This document shows, piece by piece, positions 48,124 through 57,495 of a stretch of 64,000 nucleotides of DNA (position 1 is the first letter of the stretch; every line of letters starts with the position of its first letter). The DNA is from Cellulomonas pakistanensis (lineage in GTDB: Bacteria; Actinomycetota; Actinomycetes; Actinomycetales; Cellulomonadaceae): positions 62,001-126,000 of the forward strand of contig NZ_BONO01000002.1 in the NCBI RefSeq assembly GCF_016862755.1, given 5' to 3'. The notes beneath the pieces were generated by a model. It searched no databases and was not told the origin of the DNA. It worked only from the letters and a program-made list of their open reading frames with translations. Made by a program: the position numbers and the translations under genes.

Positions 48124-48404
48124 GGGTACTCCCCCGGGGTGCGTCCGCGGTCCGGGCCGCCGCGGCTCGTCCGTCCAGGGTCGGCCGCAGGCGGGTCGCT
48201 GGGTGCCGCGGTGAGTGGGCGCGGCGCGGCCGCTGAGTGCCGGCCGCGGGCCGCTGCGTGGCCCCGCCGGCGTCGGTGCGTGCGCCACCCGACGCCGCTG
48301 GGTGGTGACCCGCCGCCTCGGGCCCGCGCGCCGCACCCCGGCACGGACCCGGACCCGGGCAGCGCCCCGCCCGAGGCGTCCCCCGCCCCGCACGGCGCGA
48401 GCCG

Positions 48405-51209
48405 TCATCCCGCGGCGCGCAGCACCTCGCCGAGCCGGTGGGTGCGCCGCCGCGCGTGCTCGGCCAGCAGCACGACCGCGGCGGCCGCCAGCCCCGCCAC
48501 GACGGGTGCCGGCACCGCGGCCCACGCGATCGACCCGGTCCCGGCGCCCGGGGCGCCGCCCAGCCCGAGCGGGCCCAGGACGACCGGCGTCACCGCGCAC
48601 CCGAGCGCGGCCCCCGCCGCGGTGGCGAGCAGCGCCGCGGGGGCGAGCTCGCCGGCGGCGACCCGGCGCGCCTCGCGGTCCGTCAGGCCCACGGTGCGCA
48701 GGGTGTCGAGCGCCCGGCCCCGGCCCGGGCCGCCGGCGGCCGCCGCGACGAGCACGGCGAGCACCACGAACGCCAGCAGCAGCGCGACCGACCCGGCGGC
48801 GGCCCCGACCAGCGCCCGGGGCAGGACGTCGGACCGCAGCTCCGCCAGCACGGCGGCGCGGGTGGTCACCTCGGCCAGGCCGGGCGGCGGGGCGCCGTCG
48901 ACCGCGGCACCGGCGCCCGGGCCGACGAGCCACACCGTCGTCGGCGCGGCGGCCTCCGCACCGCCGAGCTCCGCCGCGTCGACCACGACGACCGGGCGCG
49001 CGTCGCCCTGCCCGCCGGACGGCGGCGGCACGGCGACCCCGGCGAGGGCGCGCACCGTGCGGTCCGCGCCGTCCCAGCGCAGCTCGACCTCGCCCGCCGG
49101 GGCGTCCGGCTGCGCGGGCACCGCCACGCCCGGCGGCAGCGCCCGCGCCAGCGCGGCGAGCTCCGCGGGGTCCCCGGCCACCAGGTCGACCCGCACCGCC
49201 CCGTCCGTGGTGCGGCCCGGCACGTCCCGCACCACCCGCGCGGCCACGGCCGCCGTCACCCCCGGCGCGTCGGCCCACGACCGCGCGGCGGCGCCGAGGG
49301 CCGGGTCGGGCTCGCCGGTGACGCGCGCGTCGCCGCCCACGGCCACCCACGAGGCCGTCTCCTGCCCGTCGCGGACCGCCGCCGCGGACGACGCGGCCAC
49401 GACGACGAGCGCGGCTGCGGTGGCGACGGCCAGCAGCGGCAGCGGGGCCAGCCCGTCCGACCGGGCGCGCGCGACGGCCAGCACCGGCACCGCCCGGCGC
49501 GACCGCTCCGCCAGCGGGCCGAGCCGCCGCACCAGCGCGGGCAGGAGCCGCGCGGCGAGCACCGCGCCGACCCCGGCGAGCAGCGCGGGGGCGGCGGCGC
49601 CGAGCAGGTCCGGGGCGGCCGCCGCGTCCGCGAGGCCCGCGCGCGCCCCGGCCGCCGCCGCGGCACCCCCGCCCGCCTCGCCGGCGGCACCCCCGCCACC
49701 CACGCCCGCCGCGCCCGCACCCCCGCCTGCGCGCAGCGCGACCACCGCGCCCGCGGCCAGCGCCACCAGCGCCACCTCCGCGGCCACCCGCCGGGCCCCG
49801 ACGTCCCGCAGGCCGCCGCGCACCCCCGCCGCGCCCCGCGCCCGCGCCCCGCCCGGGTCCACCGCGCCGCGGGCGCGCCGCACGGCGGCGAGGGGCAGGG
49901 CGAGCACCGCGACGCCGGCCACCGCCAGCACGGCCGCGACCGGCACCGGCCCGGGCACGACGGCGCCCGCGAGCAGCAGGCCCGCCACCACGCCCGCCCC
50001 GACCACCAGCACGGCCTCGGTGCCGAGCTCGGCCGCCAGCGCCGGCAGCGTTGCGCCGCGGGTGCGCCGGGCGGCGAGCTCGCCGGTGCGGCGCTGCGCG
50101 AGCAGGCCCGCGGTGAGGACGAGGAGCAGCGCGCCCACGGCCACGCCGCCGACGGCGAGCGCCGTGGCCGCCGCACGCGCGGACGCCAGCTCGGCCACCG
50201 CGCCGCGGAGCACCCCGACGGCGCCGGAGTGCAGCGAGCCGCCCTGGGCACCCCAGCCGATCGTGCCGGGCGACGCCTGCAGCCGCGGCAGCTCGGCGAG
50301 CACCCGCCCGGCGTCCGCCGCGCCGAACCCCGCGGGGGCGAACGGGACCCGGACCGTGCGGCGGACGTCTCGCGGTCCCACGGCCTCGACCGCCGCCGCG
50401 AGCGACGCGTCCGAGAGCAGCGCGGCCGCGAGGGTGCTGGTGGCCGGCCCGACGCGGGACACCCGGGGCTCGAGGAGGTCGGGCGCGTCGTGCCAGGCGG
50501 ACGCGCCCGGGTCGAGCGGCCGGAACACGCCGGACACCATGGCCTCCACCGGCGAGCCGTCCGCGGCGGCCAGGTGCAGCGCGTCGCCGGTCGACGCGCC
50601 GACCGCCCGCGCGACCGGCTCGGAGAGCGCGACCTGCACGGGCGCGACCGGACCGGGCTCGGCGGGCAGCAGCACGAGGTCGCCCGCGTCGCCGTCGAGG
50701 TCGGGCGCCGGCGGGAACTGCGGCTCGCCGCCCGACACCCACGCCACCGCGCCCTCCGCGGGCGTCCACACCAGCCGCAGGTCCGTCTCGCCGCGCGGCG
50801 CGCCCGCCGCCGCGCCCACGGCGAGCGCGAGCGGCGACGTCGCGGTCGAGACGACCGGCGGGCGCAGCACCGCCCCGAGCCGTGCGTCCAGTCCCGTCGC
50901 CACGTCCGCCGCCGCGTCCCGGGACACCTCGGCCACGCCGTCGTAGCCCCGGCCGGTCTCGGTGAACGCGGTCGTGGTCGTGAGGACGAGGTCGCCGGCG
51001 GCGCCGGCGCGCGCGACCGCCGTGCGCACCGCGTCGTCCGACACCCGGGCCACCGCGCGCGGCACGACGGCGGCGAGCGCCACCACCAGGGCGACGAGGA
51101 CCGCGACCAGCGCCAGCGGTCCCGCCTGGGCCGCGGACCGCCGCGGCAGCGTCGCGAGGTCGACGCCCGCGCGCCGCCGCCCCGCGCGCGTGCGGTGCCG
51201 CCCGGTCAC
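48405..51209 (-). CDS. Large FtsX-type ABC transporter permease
   Basis: The 934-residue membrane protein has an N-terminal helix (LALVAVLVALVVALAAVV), a long extracellular domain, a central block of helices and a C-terminal FtsX-like block (VALLLAFVVLAVLVAAAAGGPGRGRALDTLRTVGLTDREARRVAAGEL in pieces) with a final LAEHARRRTHRLGEVLRAAG. The TLRTVGLTDREA segment is the conserved cytoplasmic loop of MacB/FtsX-type permeases, which move lipids, peptides or drugs out of the membrane. Its GTG overlaps the stop of the other permease. Confidence 0.88.
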   Translation of the reverse strand: MTGRHRTRAGRRRAGVDLATLPRRSAAQAGPLALVAVLVALVVALAAVVPRAVARVSDDAVRTAVARAGAAGDLVLTTTTAFTETGRGYDGVAEVSRDAAADVATGLDARLGAVLRPPVVSTATSPLALAVGAAAGAPRGETDLRLVWTPAEGAVAWVSGGEPQFPPAPDLDGDAGDLVLLPAEPGPVAPVQVALSEPVARAVGASTGDALHLAAADGSPVEAMVSGVFRPLDPGASAWHDAPDLLEPRVSRVGPATSTLAAALLSDASLAAAVEAVGPRDVRRTVRVPFAPAGFGAADAGRVLAELPRLQASPGTIGWGAQGGSLHSGAVGVLRGAVAELASARAAATALAVGGVAVGALLLVLTAGLLAQRRTGELAARRTRGATLPALAAELGTEAVLVVGAGVVAGLLLAGAVVPGPVPVAAVLAVAGVAVLALPLAAVRRARGAVDPGGARARGAAGVRGGLRDVGARRVAAEVALVALAAGAVVALRAGGGAGAAGVGGGGAAGEAGGGAAAAAGARAGLADAAAAPDLLGAAAPALLAGVGAVLAARLLPALVRRLGPLAERSRRAVPVLAVARARSDGLAPLPLLAVATAAALVVVAASSAAAVRDGQETASWVAVGGDARVTGEPDPALGAAARSWADAPGVTAAVAARVVRDVPGRTTDGAVRVDLVAGDPAELAALARALPPGVAVPAQPDAPAGEVELRWDGADRTVRALAGVAVPPPSGGQGDARPVVVVDAAELGGAEAAAPTTVWLVGPGAGAAVDGAPPPGLAEVTTRAAVLAELRSDVLPRALVGAAAGSVALLLAFVVLAVLVAAAAGGPGRGRALDTLRTVGLTDREARRVAAGELAPAALLATAAGAALGCAVTPVVLGPLGLGGAPGAGTGSIAWAAVPAPVVAGLAAAAVVLLAEHARRRTHRLGEVLRAAG

Positions 51210-54200
51210 GTGGCGTCCCCGAGCCGCAGGTGCGCGGCGGACGCGCGGCGCACGAGGGCGGCCGTCGCCGGGAGCACCACCGCGGCTGACCCGGCGAGCA
51301 GCAGCGCGGCGATCGTGCCGGCCGCGGGCCACGACCACACCGGGAGCGCCTCCGGGACCGGCCGCCCGCCGGTCGCCGAGATGGTGAGCGCCGGGGCGAG
51401 CGCCCGCGCGACCACCGCCCCGGCGGCGGTCCCCGCGGCGACCGCGAGGAGGTCGACCACGACGTGCTGCACGACGTACGTGCCGGCCACCGCCCGGGGG
51501 GACGCGCCGACGGCCAGCAGCCGGGCGACCTCGGGACCACGGTCCTCCGCGGTCTCCGCCGCGTGCAGCGCGGTGCCCACGAGGGCGAGCGCCACGGCGG
51601 CGACGACGAGCAGCCCGAGCGCGGCGAGCACCCCGACCCGGAGCGGGCCGGCCGCCAGGTCCCCGGCGACCGCGGCCCGGGACGTCACCTGCGCGCCGGC
51701 GTCCCGGAGAGCGTCCACGTCGGCGTCCGCCGGCAGCCACCACGCGTCGACGAGCGGCGCCGTCTCCGCCTCGGCGATCGCGGCGCGCGACAGCGCGCGC
51801 AGGTCCGCCAGCACGGCGGGCCGGTCGGCGGCCCCGGGCAGGTAGGGGGCGACGGCCGCGACCGCGGCGGGCAGCGACGCGCCGCCCACCGCGACCTCGA
51901 GAGGGTCGCCGACCCGGAGCCCCGCACCGGCGGCGAGGTCCTCCGTGACGACGACCGGCAGCGGGGCGGTCGGCGCGAACGACGTCAGCACCGCGACGGT
52001 CGGCAGGTAGGACGCCCGCGACACGTCGACCTCGCCGGTCGCGCTGACCCCGTCCGGCCCGACCTCGACCTCGGGCCGGGACAGCGACTGGTTCTCGGCC
52101 GTCGCCGCCGTCGGCCGCGCGGACCACGGGCCCGCACCGGCCGCGTCGCCCGCACCGGGCGGCGGGTCCCACGCCACCCGCACCGCGACGTCGGCGACCC
52201 CGCCGACGCCCTCGTCGAGCACCACGTCGGTGTGCACCCGCAGGACGACCGCCAGCACGCGCGCGCCGCCGTCGGGCGCGACGAACCCGCCGGGCGTCGC
52301 CAGGTCGACCACCCGCTCGGCGCCGTCGAGGGGGACCCGGTCCCCCAGTGCCCGGACCCGCACACCGTGGCCGTCGTCGACCACGAGCGCGGGCGTGACC
52401 GACATCGGGTGCTCGCTGCCCGTCGTGCCGGAGAGCCGGACCGCGAGGTCGCCGCCCTCCGCGCGGACCGGCAGCGCCGCGACCAGCTCGCCGTCCGCCG
52501 GCGGGAGCCCGGCGGTGAGCCCCGCCCACGTGGTCCCGTCCGGCAGCCGCCCGGTCAGCTCGGCGGCGCCCGTGTCGACCGCGAGCAGGCGAGGCTGCGC
52601 CTCGTCGGGCCCCGACGCCACCAGGGTGCCGAACCCCGTGCCGCGGTCGGTCACCGGCAGCGCCGCCCCGCGCGCCGCGTCCCGCACCAGGACGCCCTGC
52701 GCGGTCGGCGAGCCGGGGACGTCCGACGCGACCACCGCCGCCGGCACGAGGGCCTCGGCCTGCTCCGCCTGCGACCGGGACCAGGTGGCGGCCCAGCCGG
52801 CGCCGAACGTCGCTCCCGCCGCCGCGAGGACGAGCAGCAGCAGCGCCACCGCGGCCCGGGGCCGCCGCGCGGCGTCGAGCGCGGCGAGCGGCAGCACGAA
52901 CCGGCGGGACCGCCGCGCGCCCCGCTCCGCCGCCCCGCCCAGCAGCGGGACGACGCGCAGGACGAGGACCGACGCCGCGACCAGGGCGAGCACCGGGGCG
53001 AGCACGCGCACCGCGTCCGCGGGGGCGTCGGAGCGGAGCCGGAGCGCCGCGAGCACGGCGACGGCCACGAGCAGCAGGTCGCCGCCGGAGCGCGCGAGCC
53101 GGGACGGACCCGTGGCGCGCCGCGCGCCCGGTCGGCGGGCGGCCGGGGCCACGAGCGCCAGGACCAGCCCGACCGCCCCCACCCCGACGGTGGCGACCAG
53201 GGACCCCGGCACGCCCTCGGGCGGCGCGATCCCGGCGCCCGCCACGAGCGGGACCGCCGCCAGGGCGCGGTAGGCGGCCAGCGCGAGCGGCACGGCCAGC
53301 ACCCCGGCGACGCCGACCACCGCGGCGGCCTCGGCGCCCGCGAGGCCCAGCAGCTGCCGGCGGCCCGCCCCGCGGTCGAGCAGCAGCGCCCGCTCCGGGC
53401 CGCGGCGCGCCGCGAGCAGCCGGCCCGCGAGCAGCAGGGCGGCCGCGGCCAGCGCGACGCCGACGAGCCCCGCGGTCAGCACCGCCGCCCCGGCGACGGC
53501 GTGCTGCGTCGCGGTCGCGCGGGCGGTGGCGGGGAACGACGTGCGCACGACCGTGCGGTCGGCGCGCTCGCCCAGGGCGTCCGCCAGGGCGGGCCGCAGC
53601 CGGGCCACCCCCTCGGCCGCCTCGCGCAGCGCCGCCACGGACGCGCCGGCCGGGTCCGGCCGGAGCGCCACGGTGACGACGCCGACCCCGGTCCCCGCGG
53701 ACGCCAGCGCGCCCGGGGCGACGACCAGCGGGCCGTACGCCGGCGACTGCTGGCGCCCGGACGTCCCCGGGCGGGCGTGGCCGGGGTCGACGCCCGCCCC
53801 GCCGAGCAGGTCGCGCGCCCACACCGGGGTGCCGGCGTCCCCGCGGTGCAGCGGCTGGAACACCCCGACGACGCGCACCGCGGTGCGGTCCGCGGCGGCG
53901 GGGGCGTCCGGCGACGGCGCCAGGTCCAGCGCGTCCCCGGGCGCCAGCCCGAGCGCGGCCGCCGTGGCCGCGGGCAGCGCGACGTCGACCGGGCCCGAGC
54001 CGCCGGCCGCCGCCGCGTCCGGCCACGCACCCTCCACCAGGCGCGCCGCGCCGGCGAGGTCCGCCGCGTCGGTCAGGTACGCGTAGCCGGGGTCCTCGGA
54101 CCCGTCCTCGGGCAGCGCGAGGAGCGGCGACTCCGTCCACGTCGACACGGTGGCCGGCAGCGGCGCGAGCGCGTCCGCCGCCACCGCGGTCACCTCGGGC

Positions 54201-54457
54201 ACCAGGGCGCCGGCGTCCGCGGCGACCGCCCCGGCCGGCGGCACGACCCGCGCGACCACCTGCGTCCCGCCCGTGCCCGCCGCGGCGAGCGCCGCGTCCA
54301 GGGCGTCGCGGCGGCCGGCGGTGAGCAGCAGTCCGCACGTGGCCAGCACGGTGAGCGCGACCAGGGCCGTCGCCGTCACCGCCGCGAGCAGCGGGGCCTG
54401 CGCCCGGGCGCGGTGCAGCGCCAGCGCGGGCACCTCCCGCGCCCAGGCCGCGGTCAT
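51206..54457 (-). CDS. Very large FtsX-type ABC transporter permease
   Basis: The 1083-residue membrane protein has about ten helices in three groups (residues 22-45, about 350-560 and 960-1070) separated by two large extracellular domains. FtsX-type loops are visible in RLLAARRGPERALLLDRGAGRRQLLGLAGAEA and in ETAEDRGPEVARLLAVGASPRAVAGTYVVQHVVVDL, both read in pieces. It is coupled to the ATPase gene by an ATGA overlap and to the second permease by GTGA. Together they should form a mechanotransmission or exporter complex. Confidence 0.88.
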   Translation of the reverse strand: MTAAWAREVPALALHRARAQAPLLAAVTATALVALTVLATCGLLLTAGRRDALDAALAAAGTGGTQVVARVVPPAGAVAADAGALVPEVTAVAADALAPLPATVSTWTESPLLALPEDGSEDPGYAYLTDAADLAGAARLVEGAWPDAAAAGGSGPVDVALPAATAAALGLAPGDALDLAPSPDAPAAADRTAVRVVGVFQPLHRGDAGTPVWARDLLGGAGVDPGHARPGTSGRQQSPAYGPLVVAPGALASAGTGVGVVTVALRPDPAGASVAALREAAEGVARLRPALADALGERADRTVVRTSFPATARATATQHAVAGAAVLTAGLVGVALAAAALLLAGRLLAARRGPERALLLDRGAGRRQLLGLAGAEAAAVVGVAGVLAVPLALAAYRALAAVPLVAGAGIAPPEGVPGSLVATVGVGAVGLVLALVAPAARRPGARRATGPSRLARSGGDLLLVAVAVLAALRLRSDAPADAVRVLAPVLALVAASVLVLRVVPLLGGAAERGARRSRRFVLPLAALDAARRPRAAVALLLLVLAAAGATFGAGWAATWSRSQAEQAEALVPAAVVASDVPGSPTAQGVLVRDAARGAALPVTDRGTGFGTLVASGPDEAQPRLLAVDTGAAELTGRLPDGTTWAGLTAGLPPADGELVAALPVRAEGGDLAVRLSGTTGSEHPMSVTPALVVDDGHGVRVRALGDRVPLDGAERVVDLATPGGFVAPDGGARVLAVVLRVHTDVVLDEGVGGVADVAVRVAWDPPPGAGDAAGAGPWSARPTAATAENQSLSRPEVEVGPDGVSATGEVDVSRASYLPTVAVLTSFAPTAPLPVVVTEDLAAGAGLRVGDPLEVAVGGASLPAAVAAVAPYLPGAADRPAVLADLRALSRAAIAEAETAPLVDAWWLPADADVDALRDAGAQVTSRAAVAGDLAAGPLRVGVLAALGLLVVAAVALALVGTALHAAETAEDRGPEVARLLAVGASPRAVAGTYVVQHVVVDLLAVAAGTAAGAVVARALAPALTISATGGRPVPEALPVWSWPAAGTIAALLLAGSAAVVLPATAALVRRASAAHLRLGDAT

Positions 54458-55206
54458 GCGGGCAGCACGCGGCCGTCGACCAGGCGCACCGCCCGGTCCG
54501 CCAGGCCGATCATGACGGGGTCGTGCGTCGACACGACCGCCGCCATGCCCTCGGCCTCCACGACCGCCCGGATCAGGGCCATCACGGCGAGCCCGGTCTC
54601 GGTGTCGAGCTGGCCGGTGGGCTCGTCGGCGATGAGCAGCCGCGGCGACCCGGCCAGCGCCCGGGCGATCGCGACCCGCTGCTGCTGCCCGCCCGAGAGC
54701 TCGTCCGGGCGCAGCGCGGCGTGCCCGTCCAGCCCGACCAGCCGGAGCAGCAGCGCGACGCGGCGCTCGCGGTCCGCGACGGGCAGGGCGCGCAGCCGCA
54801 GCGGGACCGCGACGTTCTCCGCGGCGCTCAGCACGGGCACCAGGCCGAAGGTCTGGAACACGAACGCGACGACGTCCCGGCGCAGCCGGACCTGGCCCGC
54901 GGCGTCCAGGGTGGCGACGTCGGTGCCGTCGACGTGCACCGACCCCGCGTCCGGGCGGTCGAGGCCGCCGACGACGTTGAGCAGGGTCGTCTTGCCGGAG
55001 CCCGACCGGCCGACCAGGGCGACCAGCTCCCCCGGCGCGACGTCCAGGTCGACGCCGCGCAGCGCGTGCACGGCGGCCCGGCCGGAGCCGTAGGTCCGGT
55101 GCACGCCGCGGACGCGCACGAGCGGGGCGCCGGCGTCGGGCGCCGCCGTCCCCGCACCTTCCCCCGCCGTCGCCGGGACGCCGGCCACGCCGGTCACGCC
55201 GGTCAC
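54454..55206 (-). CDS. ABC transporter ATP-binding protein (MacB/LolD type)
   Basis: The 250-residue ATPase has Walker A GRSGSGKTT at 66-74, the Q-loop FVFQTFGLVP, the signature LSGGQQQRVAIARAL and Walker B LLIADEPTGQLDTETG, then the H-loop VVSTHDP. The FVFQ and TGxLD pattern is typical of the LolD/MacB subfamily that pairs with FtsX-type permeases. The first 28 residues are low-complexity and variable. Its start overlaps the end of the first ATPase (GTGA). Confidence 0.92.
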   Translation of the reverse strand: MTGVTGVAGVPATAGEGAGTAAPDAGAPLVRVRGVHRTYGSGRAAVHALRGVDLDVAPGELVALVGRSGSGKTTLLNVVGGLDRPDAGSVHVDGTDVATLDAAGQVRLRRDVVAFVFQTFGLVPVLSAAENVAVPLRLRALPVADRERRVALLLRLVGLDGHAALRPDELSGGQQQRVAIARALAGSPRLLIADEPTGQLDTETGLAVMALIRAVVEAEGMAAVVSTHDPVMIGLADRAVRLVDGRVLPA

Positions 55207-56165
55207 GCCGCACCGTGCCGGCGCCGCCGCGGCGCCTGCGCGTCGCCCGACCCGTCCGGCCGCACCGAGACGTGGTCGGCCTCGAGCGCGAGGCGCACCC
55301 GCCGGGTCAGGTCGAGGGCCTCGCGGTACTCCCGCGGCACCTGCACCCGACCGGCGCGGTCCATCACGGCGTACTCCTCGGCGACCACGCCCCCCTCGCC
55401 GCCCGCGTCCGCGCGGCGGAGCACCTCGCTGCTGGTCCGCCCGTCCCGGATCGCCACCGTGCGCTCCACCTGCCCGCTCACCGTCGGGTCGTGCGTCACG
55501 ACCACGACCGTGGTGCCCGCGTCCCGCTGCGCCGCACGCAGCGCGTCGAACACCTGCTGCCCCGTGGCCGTGTCGAGCTCGCCCGTGGGCTCGTCGGCGA
55601 GCAGCAGCCGCGGGCCGTTCGCGAGCGCCACCGCGATCGCGACCCGCTGCTGCTCGCCGCCGGACAGCTCACCCGGTCGCCGGCCGCCCGCGTCGGCGAG
55701 GCCCACGAGGTCGAGCAGCTCGCCGACCCGGCCGGCGCGCCGCCGCCGGGGCACGCCCGCGAGGGTGAGCGGCAGCGCGACGTTCTGCCGGGCCGTCAGG
55801 TACGGCACCAGGTTGCGCGCCGTCTGCTGCCGGACGGTCCCCACGACCGTCCGCCGGTACGCGACGCGGTCGCGCGCGCTCAGCGCGCCCAGGTCCCAGC
55901 GGCCCACGCGGACCCGGCCGGCGCTCGGCGCGTCGGCGGCCGACAGGATGCGCAGCAGCGTCGACTTGCCCGACCCGGAGGCACCGACGACGGCGACCAT
56001 CTCGCCCGCGTGCACCAGCAGGTCCAGGCCCTGCAGCGCCTGCACCTCGACACCCCCCGACCGGAAGATGCGCACCACGGCGTCGCAGACCACGAGGGCC
56101 TGCTCGCCGAACTCCTCGGGCGCGGCGAGCCGCTCGCCGAGCTCCTCCACGATGCTGCGCTGCAC
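55203..56165 (-). CDS. ABC transporter ATP-binding protein with C-terminal AbrB-like domain
   Basis: The 320-residue protein has a full MacB/LolD-type ATPase (Walker A GASGSGKST at 61-69, LSGGEQQRVAIAVAL, LLLADEPTGELDTATG, THDP). An extra tail of about 80 residues follows, in which EYAVMDRAGRVQVPREYREAL and RVRLALEADHVSVRPDG (about 264-303) look like an AbrB/SpoVT swapped-hairpin domain. The Q-loop reads TVRQQTARNLVPYL. The first gene of a four-gene unit (ATPase, ATPase, permease, permease), it starts at GTG 56165 after GGAGGGG. Confidence 0.9.
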   Translation of the reverse strand: MQRSIVEELGERLAAPEEFGEQALVVCDAVVRIFRSGGVEVQALQGLDLLVHAGEMVAVVGASGSGKSTLLRILSAADAPSAGRVRVGRWDLGALSARDRVAYRRTVVGTVRQQTARNLVPYLTARQNVALPLTLAGVPRRRRAGRVGELLDLVGLADAGGRRPGELSGGEQQRVAIAVALANGPRLLLADEPTGELDTATGQQVFDALRAAQRDAGTTVVVVTHDPTVSGQVERTVAIRDGRTSSEVLRRADAGGEGGVVAEEYAVMDRAGRVQVPREYREALDLTRRVRLALEADHVSVRPDGSGDAQAPRRRRHGAA

Positions 56166-56265
56166 GGGGCCCCTCCGGTGGACGACGCGCGGACTCTACC
56201 CCGCGCGTCGCCGCAGGTCAGCACCCCGGGCGGGACGTCACCCGCGCGAGGCCCGCGGACGGCGC

Positions 56266-56304
56266 GACGCCGCCCCGGGAGCGCGGTGCTCCCGGGGCGG
56301 CGTC
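56266..56304. terminator. Terminator hairpin after the catalase operon
   Basis: Perfect 17-bp arms, GACGCCGCCCCGGGAGC and GCTCCCGGGGCGGCGTC, enclose GCGGT. It lies 12 bp past the DUF3618 stop on the minus strand and separates this operon from the ABC cassette. Confidence 0.85.
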
Positions 56305-56315
56305 GTCGGTGCGGG

Positions 56316-56969
56316 TCAGCCCTGCTGCGGCGCCTGCCGCACCTCCTGGGCCGAGTCCTGCGCCTGGGACTTCAGGTCGCTCGCGGCCTGGGTGCCCTGC
56401 TCCTTGACGGCGCCCGCGGCCTCGGTCGCGCGCTCCTTCACGGAGTCGAGCGCCTGCTGGGCCGGCTCGCGGAGCTCGTCGGCCACCTGGCTCGCGGCCT
56501 CCTTGACCTGGGGCGCCAGCTGCTGCGCCTGGTCCTTGACCGCCTGGGCCGCCTGCTGCTCCTTCTGCGACGACGGGAGCAGCGACGCCGCCAGCCAGCC
56601 GACGCCGAAGGCGATGAGGCCCGCGGCGAGCGGGTTCCCCTCGGTCTTGCGGGCGACCGTCGACGGCGCGCCCTGCACGCCCTCGGCGAGACCGTGCGCG
56701 GCGGACCGCGCCGAGTCGGCCGCGGAGTGCGCCGAGCCCGAGACGCTGCCCGACGCGCTGCCGGCCGCCCCGCTCACGTTCTCGCGGGCGTCGTGCACGG
56801 TGCCCATGACCCGGTCGCGGACCGAGCCGACCTTGCTGCGCACCTTCTCCGCCTGGCGGTGCGCCACCTGGCGCGGGTCGAGCGCGTCGCCCACCGCGTC
56901 CACGTCGGCGCTCAGGTCGGCGCGGGTCGCCTCGATCCGGGCGCGGATCTCGTCCGGGTTCTCACTCAT
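56316..56969 (-). CDS. DUF3618 family membrane-associated protein
   Basis: The 217-residue protein begins with the DUF3618 signature PDEIRARIEATRADLSADVDAVGDALDPRQV (residues 4-34, in pieces). A Ser/Ala-rich region, one transmembrane segment (AAGLIAFGVGWLAASLLP, near residue 115) and a long amphipathic Ala/Gln/Lys-rich helix follow. Such proteins occur with the holin-like DUF1469 proteins in actinobacterial envelope-stress operons. Its ATG overlaps the stop of the holin-like gene by 8 bp. Confidence 0.88.
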   Translation of the reverse strand: MSENPDEIRARIEATRADLSADVDAVGDALDPRQVAHRQAEKVRSKVGSVRDRVMGTVHDARENVSGAAGSASGSVSGSAHSAADSARSAAHGLAEGVQGAPSTVARKTEGNPLAAGLIAFGVGWLAASLLPSSQKEQQAAQAVKDQAQQLAPQVKEAASQVADELREPAQQALDSVKERATEAAGAVKEQGTQAASDLKSQAQDSAQEVRQAPQQG

Positions 56970-57495
56970 GGTTCGCCTCCTCGTCACCCTTCAGGGCGTT
57001 CGGGATCTTCTTGACCGTCTCCGCCGTGCGCGGCGCGCCCTTCACCCGCTGCAGCTCCGAGCGCCCGCGCAGCGCGAGCACCGCCGCGATGACGCCCCAG
57101 ATCACCGCCACGACCAGCGCCGACCACGAGTGGCCGAGCGGGTGCGACAGCGCCCACCACAGCGCGATGGAGAGGAACAGCAGCACGAAGTGGCCCGCGA
57201 CGCCCGCGCCCGCGAGCATCCCGCTGCCGCGCCCGGCCCGCTTGGCCGACTGCGTCAGCTCGGCCTTGGCCAGCTCGACCTCCTGACGCACCAGCGCCGA
57301 GAGGTCCTGCGTGACGTTGCCGATCAGGTCGCCGAGCGACGGGCGCTCGCCACCCTCCCCGGCCGGTGCCGTCCCCGCCGGCGCCGACCCGGGTGCGGTG
57401 CCCAGGGGCGCACCGCCCTGCGTGCCGCCTGTCCCCGCCCCGCCCGGACCCGCGCCGGGGGCCGCGGCGACGGTCGGGTCCCCCGGCCCGGTCAC
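56962..57495 (-). CDS. Phage-holin-family superfamily III protein (DUF1469)
   Basis: The 177-residue protein has a Gly/Ala/Pro-rich N-terminus, the family block SLGDLIGNVTQDLSALVRQEVELAKAELTQSAKRAG in pieces and two transmembrane helices (VAGHFVLLFLSIALWWAL and SALVVAVIWGVIAAVLAL). Despite the name it is a normal chromosomal membrane protein, always next to DUF3618. Its GTG overlaps the stop of the upstream gene, and the order catalase–295aa–holin–DUF3618 forms one operon. Confidence 0.9.
   Translation of the reverse strand: MTGPGDPTVAAAPGAGPGGAGTGGTQGGAPLGTAPGSAPAGTAPAGEGGERPSLGDLIGNVTQDLSALVRQEVELAKAELTQSAKRAGRGSGMLAGAGVAGHFVLLFLSIALWWALSHPLGHSWSALVVAVIWGVIAAVLALRGRSELQRVKGAPRTAETVKKIPNALKGDEEANHE

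Noticed and set aside
48405-54338. Very long open frames on both strands across the ABC permease genes, some above 1000 codons.
   Set aside because: In DNA this GC-rich stop codons are rare in shadow frames. The alternative translations are Arg/Pro/Gly-rich without domains, while the two permease frames show helices, FtsX loops and coupled starts.
56962-57495. A phage holin suggesting prophage remains.
   Set aside because: The protein is the chromosomal DUF1469 type next to DUF3618, with no other phage gene nearby.
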